A DNA stretch of 12,021 nucleotides from Acidobacteriaceae bacterium (GCA_027364815.1 DAHXOQ010000059.1:1-12021); one strand, 5' to 3'. Counted from the first letter of the stretch, positions 1 through 6,150 are shown. The notes: generated by a model not told the origin, from the letters alone. Made by a program: numbers and translations.

Positions 1-394
1 CTAGTGCGGTAACAGAAGAGGAGCGATGCGCCTCGCCTGCCAAAGATGTTTCGCCAAAAAAACTACCCGCTTGCAGGTGAGCGATGACGGCTTCTTTGCC
101 GCTCGCAGCGACGACGGTGAGCTTCACCTTGCCGCTCTGAAGAAAGAAAACTGCACTAGCTGAGTCACCTTGTGAGTAGATGGATTCATTAGCCATGTAT
201 TCGCGCCGTGATTTACCCGCCATAAATTTGTTCAGCGGATTCTGGAGCGCATATACAGGCGCCGGCATCGGCTTAACACTCACCCCATCTGGGACGAGAC
301 TCAACTTGCGAGATGCAGCTGGTGGAAAGGGAAACGAGCGACTCTGAGGAATTCTGTTTGCTGTATTTGTCATAGTAACAAAGCTGGTAGCCAT
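1..394 (-). CDS. Crp/Fnr-family regulator, N-terminal part (cut by window edge)
   Basis: The first 131 codons of a cyclic-nucleotide-binding-type protein are present; the rest, including any C-terminal helix-turn-helix, lies outside the window. The recognisable cNMP-binding fold runs from about residue 55: YSQGDSASAVFFLQSGKVKL (residues 73-92) matches the first beta-roll strands, and FGETSLAG (113-120) followed by HRSSSVTAL (123-131) matches the phosphate-binding cassette. The cassette Glu (115) and an Arg-Ser pair (124-125) are present, so ligand binding is possible but not shown. The first 50 or so residues are a Ser/Pro/Ala-rich extension of no recognisable fold. The ATG at 394 is preceded by AAAGG with a suitable gap; an internal Met at residue 8 is an alternative. 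The family are transcription regulators responding to cAMP, oxygen, NO or redox state; which applies cannot be read from this part. Without the C-terminus, a cNMP-domain protein lacking DNA binding is not excluded. Confidence 0.85.
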   Translation of the reverse strand, partial: MATSFVTMTNTANRIPQSRSFPFPPAASRKLSLVPDGVSVKPMPAPVYALQNPLNKFMAGKSRREYMANESIYSQGDSASAVFFLQSGKVKLTVVAASGKEAVIAHLQAGSFFGETSLAGEAHRSSSVTAL

Positions 395-442
395 GATTTA
401 CACCTTTCAATCTTGAAATTTGTGTGTATGCGAATGATTTTC

Positions 443-471
443 GTCATACATTGCTACGTCCATGTAATCAA
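443..471 (-). promoter_or_regulatory. Candidate sigma70-type promoter of the Crp-like gene
   Basis: On the minus strand, TTGATT (471-466) and TATGAC (448-443) are separated by 17 bp, giving a predicted transcript start near 436 and a leader of about 42 nt. The match is moderate (4/6 in the -10 box). An 18-bp dyad overlaps the -35 box and two 15-bp direct repeats lie further upstream, which fits a regulated promoter. This is by eye only. Confidence 0.4.
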
Positions 472-483
472 GGTACCGTGATT
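466..483. promoter_or_regulatory. 18-bp imperfect palindrome over the -35 box of the Crp-like gene
   Basis: AATCAAGGTACCGTGATT is a dyad with 5-bp outer arms (AATCA/TGATT) around a perfect GGTACC core; only the A/G pair flanking the core mismatches. It covers the proposed -35 hexamer, a position typical of a repressor site or a class II activator site. The protein that binds it is unknown; autoregulation by the Crp-like protein is one possibility. Confidence 0.4.
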
Positions 484-517
484 GAAAGTCGGTGAACATC
501 GGCGAAAACTGTAGTTT

Positions 518-555
518 TTGTAGGCTTATCTGTCTTGATTTTGTAGGGTTTTTCC
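518..555 (+). promoter_or_regulatory. Pair of 15-bp direct repeats upstream of the Crp-like gene
   Basis: TTGTAGGCTTATCTG (518-532) and TTGTAGGGTTTTTCC (541-555) are in the same orientation with starts 23 bp apart. The same arrangement recurs at 1199-1236 upstream of the receiver-domain gene. The pair lies 124-161 bp upstream of the Crp-like start codon, centred near -89 and -112 of the predicted transcript start. A response regulator of the NarL/LuxR class is a plausible binder, but that is inference. The rest of this intergenic region (556-713) holds two TTGCAA palindromes (639-644, 650-655) and nothing else I can identify. Confidence 0.5.
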
Positions 556-713
556 TTGATTTCGAAACTTGATAGATCTTCTAATAAATTAGAGAGCAAC
601 ATATGATTCTACTTAGCGCCGAACGGGGTAGAGGTAAGTTGCAAATGTGTTGCAAGAAAACAATCGCAGGAAAGTATCTGCAACATGCATAACTACTTCA
701 GTGGCTCTAAAGA

Positions 714-1109
714 CTAATTGTCAACAGGGTCTCGCAAGTCGTTGGGGGCAGAATCCATGATCTTCCTGACCGCGGGCACCAGTTCATCAGAAGCGCTGTT
801 CTTGTTTACATATTCGGCCGCGCCAGCACGCAAACAGCGTAACGCATATTGGCTCTCTGCCTGCACGCTGACCATGATCACAGGCATCAGCGGGTAGGTC
901 AGTTTTACTTCCTTAAGCACATCCATACCGCTTCGTCCGGGCATATTAATGTCAAGCAGCAGTATGTCGGGCTGCGCGCCGACCAACTGCGTCAGTACCT
1001 CGTCCCCGTTAGAGGCTTCAGTAAAATGCGCGCTTGAAAATGCATCTGTTAGCAGCTCTCTCAAGCCGCGCCGTACGTTCACGTGATCATCCGCGATCAG
1101 AATATTCAT
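714..1109 (-). CDS. Stand-alone receiver (REC) domain protein, CheY-like
   Basis: A 131-residue single-domain response regulator. It has the acidic pair DD (residues 7-8), phospho-acceptor Asp53 in LLLDINMPGRSG, Ser81 at the Thr/Ser position and Lys103 in YVNKNSA, so it should be phosphorylatable. It ends about 15 residues after the last helix of the fold with no DNA-binding domain, and no helix-turn-helix remnant is seen downstream. It is about 66% identical (77 of about 116 positions, counted by eye) to the receiver of the LuxR-type regulator next door, so it arose by duplication of that gene. The start was chosen at the ATG matching the paralogue's MNILIADDH; a GTG at 1121 adds four residues. 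The gene has its own upstream region with a -10-like TATAGT and paired repeats. Likely roles are phosphate sink, competitor for the kinase, or partner of an unlinked protein. Confidence 0.88.
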   Translation of the reverse strand: MNILIADDHVNVRRGLRELLTDAFSSAHFTEASNGDEVLTQLVGAQPDILLLDINMPGRSGMDVLKEVKLTYPLMPVIMVSVQAESQYALRCLRAGAAEYVNKNSASDELVPAVRKIMDSAPNDLRDPVDN

Positions 1110-1150
1110 TGTTTTATCCACTTACCCTTTAAAAATGACAATCTGAAGTA

Positions 1151-1156
1151 ACTATA
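1151..1156 (-). promoter_or_regulatory. -10 box candidate of the receiver-domain gene
   Basis: TATAGT (1156-1151, minus strand; 5/6 match to the sigma70 -10 box) lies about 42 bp upstream of the ATG at 1109. No good -35 hexamer sits 16-18 bp upstream, which fits a promoter that depends on an activator. The paired 15-bp repeats at 1199-1236 would centre near -62 and -85. Confidence 0.4.
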
Positions 1157-1198
1157 GCGAAGATACAAACAAGAAGGTATCAGCGTAGACCGTGTTTT

Positions 1199-1236
1199 TT
1201 GCAGGGGTTTGCCCGTTCGTGTTGTAGGGGTTTTCC
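1199..1236 (+). promoter_or_regulatory. Pair of 15-bp direct repeats upstream of the receiver-domain gene
   Basis: TTGCAGGGGTTTGCC (1199-1213) and TTGTAGGGGTTTTCC (1222-1236) differ at two positions, with starts 23 bp apart. They are clear relatives of the pair at 518-555 with identical spacing and orientation. The second copy extends into a weak dyad (GTAGGG...CCCAC). They lie between the stop of the LuxR-type regulator gene and the start of its receiver-only paralogue, where a binding site for feedback by that regulator would be expected. Confidence 0.55.
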
Positions 1237-1254
1237 CACAGCGAGAGGCCCAAT

Positions 1255-1884
1255 TCAATCGATGAGATTATGTGTCATGGCGTAACGGGTCAGTTCGGCA
1301 TTGCTCTTCATTTGCATCTTTTCCATGATGCGCGCGCGATAGCTGCTGATGGTTTTTACGCTCACATGAAGCCTCTCGCCAATTTCAGTCAAAGGCACGC
1401 CCGCAGCGATCATCCGCATCACTTCGTGTTCGCGGTCCGAGAGAGACTCATGCAATGGCTTGTCGCTGGATTTATCCAGATTCTCAATCAGTTTTTCTGC
1501 GAGGCTTGTACTGACATAGCGGCCGCCGCTCAGAATTTTTCTGGTGGCATGGGCCAATTCTTCGGCTGCACTTTCCTTATTGATGTAGGCGGCTGCGCCT
1601 GCCCGCAAACAACGCACGGCGTACTGCTCTTCCGGTTGGACACTCAGGATGATGACCGGGAGCCGTGTGTAAGTCTGCTTTATATCGCGCAAGACATCGA
1701 TGCCACTGCGCCCGGGCATGTTGATGTCCAGTACCAGCAATCCAATATTCGCTTTGCCCAGATGGCTCAGCACTTCATCGCCGTTGACAGCCTCGGCAAA
1801 GTTGGCGCCGGGCACGGCATCGGCAAGGATTTCCCTCAGCCCCCGGCGAACTACTGCATGGTCATCTGCAATCAGAATATTCAA
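1255..1884 (-). CDS. Two-component response regulator, NarL/FixJ (REC-LuxR) type
   Basis: A 209-residue transcription regulator of the usual length for the NarL/FixJ group. The receiver domain (about 1-120) has DD at 7-8, phospho-acceptor Asp53, Ser81 and Lys103. The LuxR-type helix-turn-helix (about 148-205) shows LSDREHEVMRMIAAG and IGERLHVSVKTISSYRARIM. The start is a TTG whose first two bases lie in the kinase's stop region (TTGA overlap), preceded by GAAAGGGTGA at good spacing, so translation is coupled to the kinase. The partner is clearly the adjacent histidine kinase: phosphorylation at Asp53 should promote dimerisation and DNA binding. Target sites are not known; the paired repeats upstream of two neighbouring genes are candidates. 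The next minus-strand gene encodes a truncated paralogue of this protein. Confidence 0.95.
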   Translation of the reverse strand: MNILIADDHAVVRRGLREILADAVPGANFAEAVNGDEVLSHLGKANIGLLVLDINMPGRSGIDVLRDIKQTYTRLPVIILSVQPEEQYAVRCLRAGAAAYINKESAAEELAHATRKILSGGRYVSTSLAEKLIENLDKSSDKPLHESLSDREHEVMRMIAAGVPLTEIGERLHVSVKTISSYRARIMEKMQMKSNAELTRYAMTHNLID

Positions 1885-3965
1885 ATCATCACCCTTTCAG
1901 CGCGCGGAGTGTCAACAGGAACGCGAACAGTCACCGTGGTCCCCTTGCCTGGCAAACTCGTTATATGCACATCCCCCCCGCAGAATTGCGCGCGCTCTTT
2001 CATGCCCAGAAGCCCCAATGAGCCGAGTGCATTGGACGACCCTGATTCGACAAAGCCAATTCCGTCATCTTCAACGATGAGAAGAATGCTTTCCTCTTCC
2101 TGGCACAAGTCAACGCGCACCGACTTGGCTTGCGCATGGCGTGTGACGTTGGTCAAACACTCCTGAAATATCCGGAATGTTGCCGTCGCACGGTCACCAT
2201 CGAGGTGCAAATCAACTGGCGGAACTGTGACTTTGCATTCGACACCATTGCGTGCAGCAAATTCACTGGATTGCCATTCAATGGCTGCCGCAAGGCCTAG
2301 ATCATCCAGAACTCCGGGACGCAATCCGCTACAAATATTGCGCACGGTTTTCACACCATCATTGATCAGTTGAATCGATTCCGCCATACGAGCGCGTATT
2401 TCGACTTCAGATGCAGGAAGATGACGCGTCATCCATGTCATATCCATTTTGATCGCGGTCAGAATTTGTCCAATTTCATCATGAAGGTCACGCGCAACTC
2501 TCTTGCGATCCTCTTCGCGCACCCATTGCAGGCGCTCCGCAAATGCACGCATTTGTTCACTTTGCATGACCAGCGATGCCTCACCACGCTTGCGTTCCGT
2601 GATGTCGTTGTTGATCACCAGGACGCGTGGTTCCTGATCTCGCTTGCCCCATTGCAGCGCCCAGCGGCTGGCCATCACAATGCGCCTGCCGTCCTGAGCG
2701 GTTGCAATGAGGTCGCCTTCCCAATGCCCTGCGCGCATCAGTTCTGCGCTGATCTCTTCCATGGGCTGCGGAAACTCCGTGTGCAGCAACTGGTGCGAGA
2801 TTTTGCCGTCAGCTTGTTCTTTGGTGTATCCAAGCAGCGCCTCGGCGCCGCGGCTCCAAAACAAAACTGTGCCCTTCATGTCGATTACAAAAACCGAGTC
2901 CTGGGTGAGTTCGAGCAGCGCAGCCTGCTCTGCTGTTTCAATCTGCTCCTGCCGCCGCTCCGCTACGTCGCGGAAGACAAGCACCACACCGATAACTTTT
3001 CCTTCGCGCGCGAGAATCGGCGCCGCACTGTGTTCCACGGGAATTTCGCGGCCATCTCTAGTGATCAGCGCCACGTTGTTGGCCACAGTTATGATTTGTC
3101 TTTCTTCGAGAACCTGGAGCACTTCATCGTCCGCACTCATGCCGGATTTCTCATTGATGATCTTGAAGACATCACCCACCGGCAGGTTTTGTGCTTCTTC
3201 TGATGGCCATCCGGTCAAAGCGGCCGCTACCTGGTTGAGAAAAATGATGCGCCCGTGACTGTCTGTTGCGATAACAGCCTCGCCAATGCTGCCCAGTGTT
3301 GCAGTCCAGCGTTGCTCACTCTGCAAAAGCCTGGTGCCCAGTTTGTTGAAGTTGTATCGAGTGAAGAGTGCAAGAAATATGCCAAATCCCAAACCCAGCA
3401 CCAGGCAACTGGTCACCATCAGTATCCAGCGCAAATGCGCGGCTTGCACGCGCTGGGTACGCAGCCCTATCTCAACATTTTGGAAGTCCAGAATCTGAGC
3501 GCGCAGTGCATCCATTTTCTGTTTGCCCTGCTGATTCTCATAGAGCGTGGGATTGGCTTTCCCTGCTCGACGAAGATCGATAATCCGGCCCGCGTAAGCA
3601 CTCCACTCCTTATAACCGCTATAAAAATCTCTCAACTTCTGTTGCTGCTGGATTTGATTGCTGGCCACCATCAAATAAAGGGAATGGTATTTGGTATCGA
3701 CTTTCTTCTGGCCATCCAGATAGTGTTGAAGAAAACTCTCGTCTCCAGTTACGATGTATCCACGCGTGCCGGACTCCATGTCTACGAGCATTCTGAGCAG
3801 ATCTCCGGATTGATCAATGATTTGATCGGTCTGGTCTACCCATTTCAAGGATCTATTCAGGTCAAATGTTTCCCACAAAAGAAATCCACTCAATATAGAA
3901 GTAACAATAATCGGCGCCAGAATGACTCGGCGGAGTAATGATCTGAACTCAGGATATTTCAGCAT
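1881..3965 (-). CDS. Membrane sensor histidine kinase, CHASE3-PAS-PAS-HisKA_3 (NarX/DegS-like)
   Basis: A 694-residue inner-membrane sensor kinase. Numbered from the chosen start, a first membrane segment (about 16-31) and a second (about 181-201) flank a periplasmic CHASE3-type helical domain with the signature MESGTRGYIVTGDESFL (63-79). Two PAS domains follow (about 218-335 and 345-458; GEAVIATDSHGRIIFLN and DSVFVIDMKGTVLFWS). The HisKA_3 dimerisation domain contains the phospho-acceptor His495 in RDLHDEIGQ. The ATPase domain has the N box ECLTNVTRHA and G boxes DDGIGF and GLLGMKER. It should autophosphorylate at His495 and pass phosphate to the coupled LuxR-type regulator, whose start overlaps this stop. 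ATG at 3965 is chosen because AGGAG lies 9 bp upstream; a TTG at 3971 is too close to that site. The signal is not known. Confidence 0.95.
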   Translation of the reverse strand: MLKYPEFRSLLRRVILAPIIVTSILSGFLLWETFDLNRSLKWVDQTDQIIDQSGDLLRMLVDMESGTRGYIVTGDESFLQHYLDGQKKVDTKYHSLYLMVASNQIQQQQKLRDFYSGYKEWSAYAGRIIDLRRAGKANPTLYENQQGKQKMDALRAQILDFQNVEIGLRTQRVQAAHLRWILMVTSCLVLGLGFGIFLALFTRYNFNKLGTRLLQSEQRWTATLGSIGEAVIATDSHGRIIFLNQVAAALTGWPSEEAQNLPVGDVFKIINEKSGMSADDEVLQVLEERQIITVANNVALITRDGREIPVEHSAAPILAREGKVIGVVLVFRDVAERRQEQIETAEQAALLELTQDSVFVIDMKGTVLFWSRGAEALLGYTKEQADGKISHQLLHTEFPQPMEEISAELMRAGHWEGDLIATAQDGRRIVMASRWALQWGKRDQEPRVLVINNDITERKRGEASLVMQSEQMRAFAERLQWVREEDRKRVARDLHDEIGQILTAIKMDMTWMTRHLPASEVEIRARMAESIQLINDGVKTVRNICSGLRPGVLDDLGLAAAIEWQSSEFAARNGVECKVTVPPVDLHLDGDRATATFRIFQECLTNVTRHAQAKSVRVDLCQEEESILLIVEDDGIGFVESGSSNALGSLGLLGMKERAQFCGGDVHITSLPGKGTTVTVRVPVDTPRAERVMI

Positions 3966-4070
3966 GAACAATTACTCCTTTCCTGAAAAGTCCATTGCGT
4001 CAGTAAGATGGAACCTCTCAGCTGTGTGGCTTGGCTGCAACAGAGTCGACAAAGCAAATCACTTCTCCGG

Positions 4071-4085
4071 TTGTAGGTGGGGTCT
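4071..4085 (+). promoter_or_regulatory. Single weak copy of the 15-bp repeat upstream of the kinase gene
   Basis: TTGTAGGTGGGGTCT matches 10 of 15 positions of the best copy (1222-1236), with the first seven bases identical. It lies 106 bp upstream of the kinase start, in the same orientation relative to its gene as the other copies. No second copy sits 23 bp to either side. It could be chance. Confidence 0.25.
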
Positions 4086-4097
4086 TCACTGGATTCG

Positions 4098-4113
4098 CTC
4101 AAACATATTTGAG
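4098..4113. repeat. Inverted repeat CTCAAA-CATA-TTTGAG
   Basis: Perfect 6-bp arms around 4 bp, 133 bp upstream of the kinase start codon. This size and form suits an operator for a dimeric regulator. No binder is known. Confidence 0.35.
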
Positions 4114-4377
4114 TGCGTCCGTGGAATCTGGATAACAGTATTCATCAGAATCACACAATCAAGCGCGAAGAATAGAGCAATATTGCTCACATTGATCGTC
4201 AAGGCTCAATCCAGTCGCAAATAGGGCATTTTTTTGAGCGACTCATTGGGATAGAGTACGACCTGTATTGAAGCCGGTTGAGCGAACTATTGATTCAAAT
4301 TAAGTTGATTGATGCGATGGGCCTTAGGGGGTACGTGCGATCTTCCCAATCCCACCATTCTCCGTCATCTGTTGAGC

Positions 4378-4393
4378 TTCGCGAATTTGCGAA
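4378..4393. repeat. Inverted repeat TTCGC-GAATTT-GCGAA
   Basis: Perfect 5-bp arms separated by 6 bp in the non-coding divergent region. Function unknown; it could be an operator or arise by chance. Confidence 0.3.
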
Positions 4394-4414
4394 ATATTCA
4401 GCCTCTCATTGATG

Positions 4415-4432
4415 GAAATTGAAAACAATTTC
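4415..4432. repeat. Inverted repeat GAAATTG-AAAA-CAATTTC
   Basis: Perfect 7-bp AT-rich arms around AAAA, about 20 bp after the previous dyad. Too AT-rich for a stable terminator; it may be an operator. Confidence 0.35.
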
Positions 4433-4516
4433 GTTTCGCATCATTAACTTCTGTGCAGAAACGACCAAACTAAATTTTTGCCATGCATAATCGACGCATA
4501 ATGCAGAAGGAGTAAT

Positions 4517-4538
4517 GGGTTCGCTTTTCAGCGAACCC
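4517..4538. repeat. Strong 9-bp hairpin GGGTTCGCT-TTTC-AGCGAACCC
   Basis: A perfect 9-bp stem with a 4-nt loop, the strongest hairpin in this non-coding stretch. Neither side is followed by a T-run, so it is not a standard intrinsic terminator. It resembles a single unit of a REP-type palindrome or a structured RNA end, but no second copy is in the window. Confidence 0.5.
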
Positions 4539-4755
4539 GCTCCAGAGGCATTGATGGGAGGATGAGAGTGCAGGGGTATGCGGCTTGTTGCGGGATATTT
4601 GGAGGGGTGAGGAAATCTTGTTGTTGCGTGGAGTCGAACGTAGATGCCTCTGTGTATCGAAGATTACGAGACTCCCACTCTCTTGACTGTTCACTTTAGA
4701 ACATTATCGCGAAATCAATTGACCATCTGAAAATCAGAGTCTTGCGCCATCCATG

Positions 4756-4778
4756 ATCGACCTGCGGCAGCGGTCGAT
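4756..4778. repeat. Hairpin ATCGACC-N9-GGTCGAT upstream of the csbD-like gene
   Basis: Perfect 7-bp arms with a 9-nt GC-rich spacer, ending 154 bp before the csbD-like start. It could be an operator or part of a structured leader. Confidence 0.4.
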
Positions 4779-4932
4779 TGTGACCATACAGCGCGGGACA
4801 CAATTCATAGGATGATACGTATGGATGAGATTTGCCTTGATGCGTCTATGTTCCAACTTAAGTGCGCGATGTAGGAGCAAATTACGATTCCCCGACAATG
4901 AGTTCAATGTAACCAACCGCAAAAGGAGAGAT

Positions 4933-5115
4933 ATGACGAAATTAAGCACACAAGACCAGGCAGACGGAAAAATTCACGAAGTTAAAGGCGCAGTCAAACA
5001 GAAGATCGGCAAGCTGACCGAAAATTCTGACCTTGAATCTGAGGGCCAGGCTGAGAAGATCTCCGGCAAAGCGCAACAGGTCCTCGGCAAGGTTGAAAAG
5101 GTTTTCGGTAATTAA
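4933..5115 (+). CDS. CsbD-like small stress protein
   Basis: A 60-residue hydrophilic, lysine- and glutamate-rich protein of the CsbD family (usual length about 60-70). The family pattern is clear: DGKIHEVKGAVKQKIGKLT (11-29), then SEGQAEKISGKAQQVLGKVE (36-55), two short helical repeats. There are no membrane segments or cysteines. ATG at 4933 is set by AAAAGGAGAG directly upstream; the open frame extends further 5' but that part lacks family similarity. CsbD-type proteins accumulate in general stress or stationary phase, and their molecular role is not established. The next gene starts 42 bp downstream on the same strand, so the two are probably co-transcribed. Confidence 0.92.
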   Translation: MTKLSTQDQADGKIHEVKGAVKQKIGKLTENSDLESEGQAEKISGKAQQVLGKVEKVFGN

Positions 5116-5157
5116 ACAAAATCACTAACCAACTCGAACGAGAAAGGTTAATTCAAA

Positions 5158-5427
5158 ATGGAACAAGCAACATTCGAACACATGTGTCAACAGATAGACG
5201 ATACAGCATACAAGGCAACTCAAGCGGCATCTGCTCTTACGGATGCACTTGAAAATAGCGTTATGGCAGTGCGTCGTGCGGCAAAACATGGAACAGAAGC
5301 CGCTGCAGAGTTTCTCTACGACACAAGGAAGCGCATTCAACGAAAGCCATTTGAAGCCGTTGCAGTCACATTCGCGGCCGGCATAATCGCAGGATCCGCG
5401 ATCAGCTGGATCGCAAGACGAAGATAA
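5158..5427 (+). CDS. YqjD/ElaB-like (DUF883-type) protein with C-terminal membrane anchor
   Basis: An 89-residue protein with a helical, charged N-terminal part (about 1-60, many Ala, Lys and Glu) and one C-terminal hydrophobic segment (about 65-84, FEAVAVTFAAGIIAGSAISW) ending in ARRR. The RKPFEAVAVTFAAGIIAG stretch is the signature of the DUF883 family that includes E. coli YqjD and ElaB. Those are tail-anchored inner-membrane proteins made in stationary phase that bind ribosomes, and the same role here is inference. AAAGG lies 10 bp before the ATG. It follows the csbD-like gene by 42 bp and is followed by a hairpin, suggesting a two-gene stress operon. Confidence 0.85.
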   Translation: MEQATFEHMCQQIDDTAYKATQAASALTDALENSVMAVRRAAKHGTEAAAEFLYDTRKRIQRKPFEAVAVTFAAGIIAGSAISWIARRR

Positions 5428-5443
5428 TTCGGGTGATGAAGAG

Positions 5444-5489
5444 ATTGCTTGGACGAGGGCCCTCCACCTTGGGTCCTCTCTCTTGCAAT
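5444..5489 (+). terminator. Hairpin after the csbD-like/YqjD-like pair
   Basis: GAGGGCCC (5455-5462) pairs with GGGTCCTC (5471-5478), 8 bp with one G-U, over an 8-nt loop. An outer ATTGC/GCAAT pair (5444-5448, 5485-5489) can extend it. The T-run is weak (CTCTCTCTT), so termination may be imperfect, but its place 28 bp after the stop codon fits. Confidence 0.5.
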
Positions 5490-5537
5490 GTCTATCACGA
5501 AGGCGTTGGACTGCTTGATTCCTCAATCAACAGGCGA

Positions 5538-5570
5538 TGTAATTGTATGGCGGCGAAGGTGTGTAATTGT
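5538..5570 (+). repeat. Direct repeat TGTAATTGT x2, 24 bp apart
   Basis: Identical 9-bp copies at 5538-5546 and 5562-5570, in the non-coding stretch between the YqjD-like gene and the mgtA remnant. The spacing of just over two helical turns would suit paired binding sites, but AT-rich 9-mers can recur by chance. Nothing else is recognisable in 5490-5686. Confidence 0.3.
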
Positions 5571-5686
5571 GAACCGTAAATATTCACTTATCTTACTTAC
5601 AATCCAACGGTGACAGCTAAAGTAATAAACATCGAAAGACACACAGTGATATATCCATATTTTCATTGTGTTGGCACATGTTTGTG

Positions 5687-6150
5687 CCCATTTCCGACGA
5701 TTCAGTCGACGATCGGCAAGTTGCGCTGTCTCGGACGTGAAAGATTGGTGCAATCAAGTTCTGCATCCTTTGCATCGGGCCCATCAACACAATCTTTGAC
5801 AACTCAACTGTCCTTGTCATGCTCTTTCTTTTTAAATGCTGGGATCCATCCCGCATACCAATCTTTCAGTCGAGCTGGTTCGTCGACTCCATCATGACGC
5901 AGCTGATTTTTCATATCATCCGCACCAACAAAATTCCCTTCTTCCAGAGCCGCGCAAACTGGCCGCACTTAATCACAACATTTACAATCATTGCTCTTGG
6001 TGCGTGGTTGCAGTATTCGCCGCTGGCTCATTGCTGAAACTGGCGCATCTGCCAGCGATGTACTGGCTCATCCTACTCGTCACGCTCCATGCCTGCATAT
6101 ACCTGACATAGGAAGTTGAAGTATGGTGGCTGCAGATGAAATGCATCTAA
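5687..6150 (+). pseudogene. 3' fragment of a magnesium-transporting P-type ATPase (mgtA type), decayed
   Basis: Reading from 5687 in one frame gives, after a stop at 5738, CIGPINTIFDNSTVLVM, then IFQSSWFVDSIMTQLIFHII, then RTNKIPFFQSR and ALGAWLQYSPLAHC before a TGA. This follows the C-terminal transmembrane region of MgtA/MgtB (IGPISSIFD, FQSGWFVEGLLTQ, HMIRTRKIPFIQSRA, SPLA). Shifting one frame near 6020-6035 restores the match (LAHLPAMYWLILLVTLHACI). A TAG at 6109 replaces the usual Gln of LTQ, and residual similarity (EVEVW) runs to a TAA at 6148. Only about 150 of about 900 codons remain. The phosphorylation (DKTGT) and ATP-binding regions are absent, and the upstream genes leave no room for them. 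Similarity fades before 5690. An intact copy elsewhere in the genome cannot be judged from here. Confidence 0.82.

Larger units (their letters stand above)
3966..4932. other. Non-coding divergent region rich in inverted repeats
   Basis: About 970 bp separates the divergent kinase and csbD-like genes. The short open frames inside have no ribosome site, domain or codon bias I would trust. Five separate dyads (listed individually) and a direct repeat GCATAAT (4485-4491 and 4496-4502, 11 bp apart) are present. It must hold promoters for both neighbours, but none stands out. A small RNA gene is possible, though no hairpin here has a following T-tract. Confidence 0.6.

Noticed and set aside
1270..2166. 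Long plus-strand open frame (298 codons) opposite the response regulator and kinase
   Set aside because: It lies antisense to two genes with unmistakable domains, has no ribosome site or family signature, and reflects codon bias of the true strand.
2370..3938. Several plus-strand open frames opposite the kinase gene
   Set aside because: All are shadows of the kinase reading frame; no domain or start signal supports them.
4021..4034. Possible sigma54 (-24/-12) promoter near TGTGGCTTGGCTGCA
   Set aside because: The GG and GC elements are only 7 bp apart instead of 10, and it faces away from the kinase gene.
4610..4680. tRNA-like segment on the minus strand (CTCGTAA resembling a Thr anticodon loop, and GTTCGACTCC resembling a T loop)
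   Set aside because: The T stem does not pair, the anticodon stem has a mismatch, and no D arm or acceptor stem forms. At most a decayed remnant; I would not annotate it without a tRNAscan result.
4470..4694. Minus-strand 74-codon frame in the divergent gap
   Set aside because: No ribosome site, no recognisable domain, and it spans the 9-bp hairpin.
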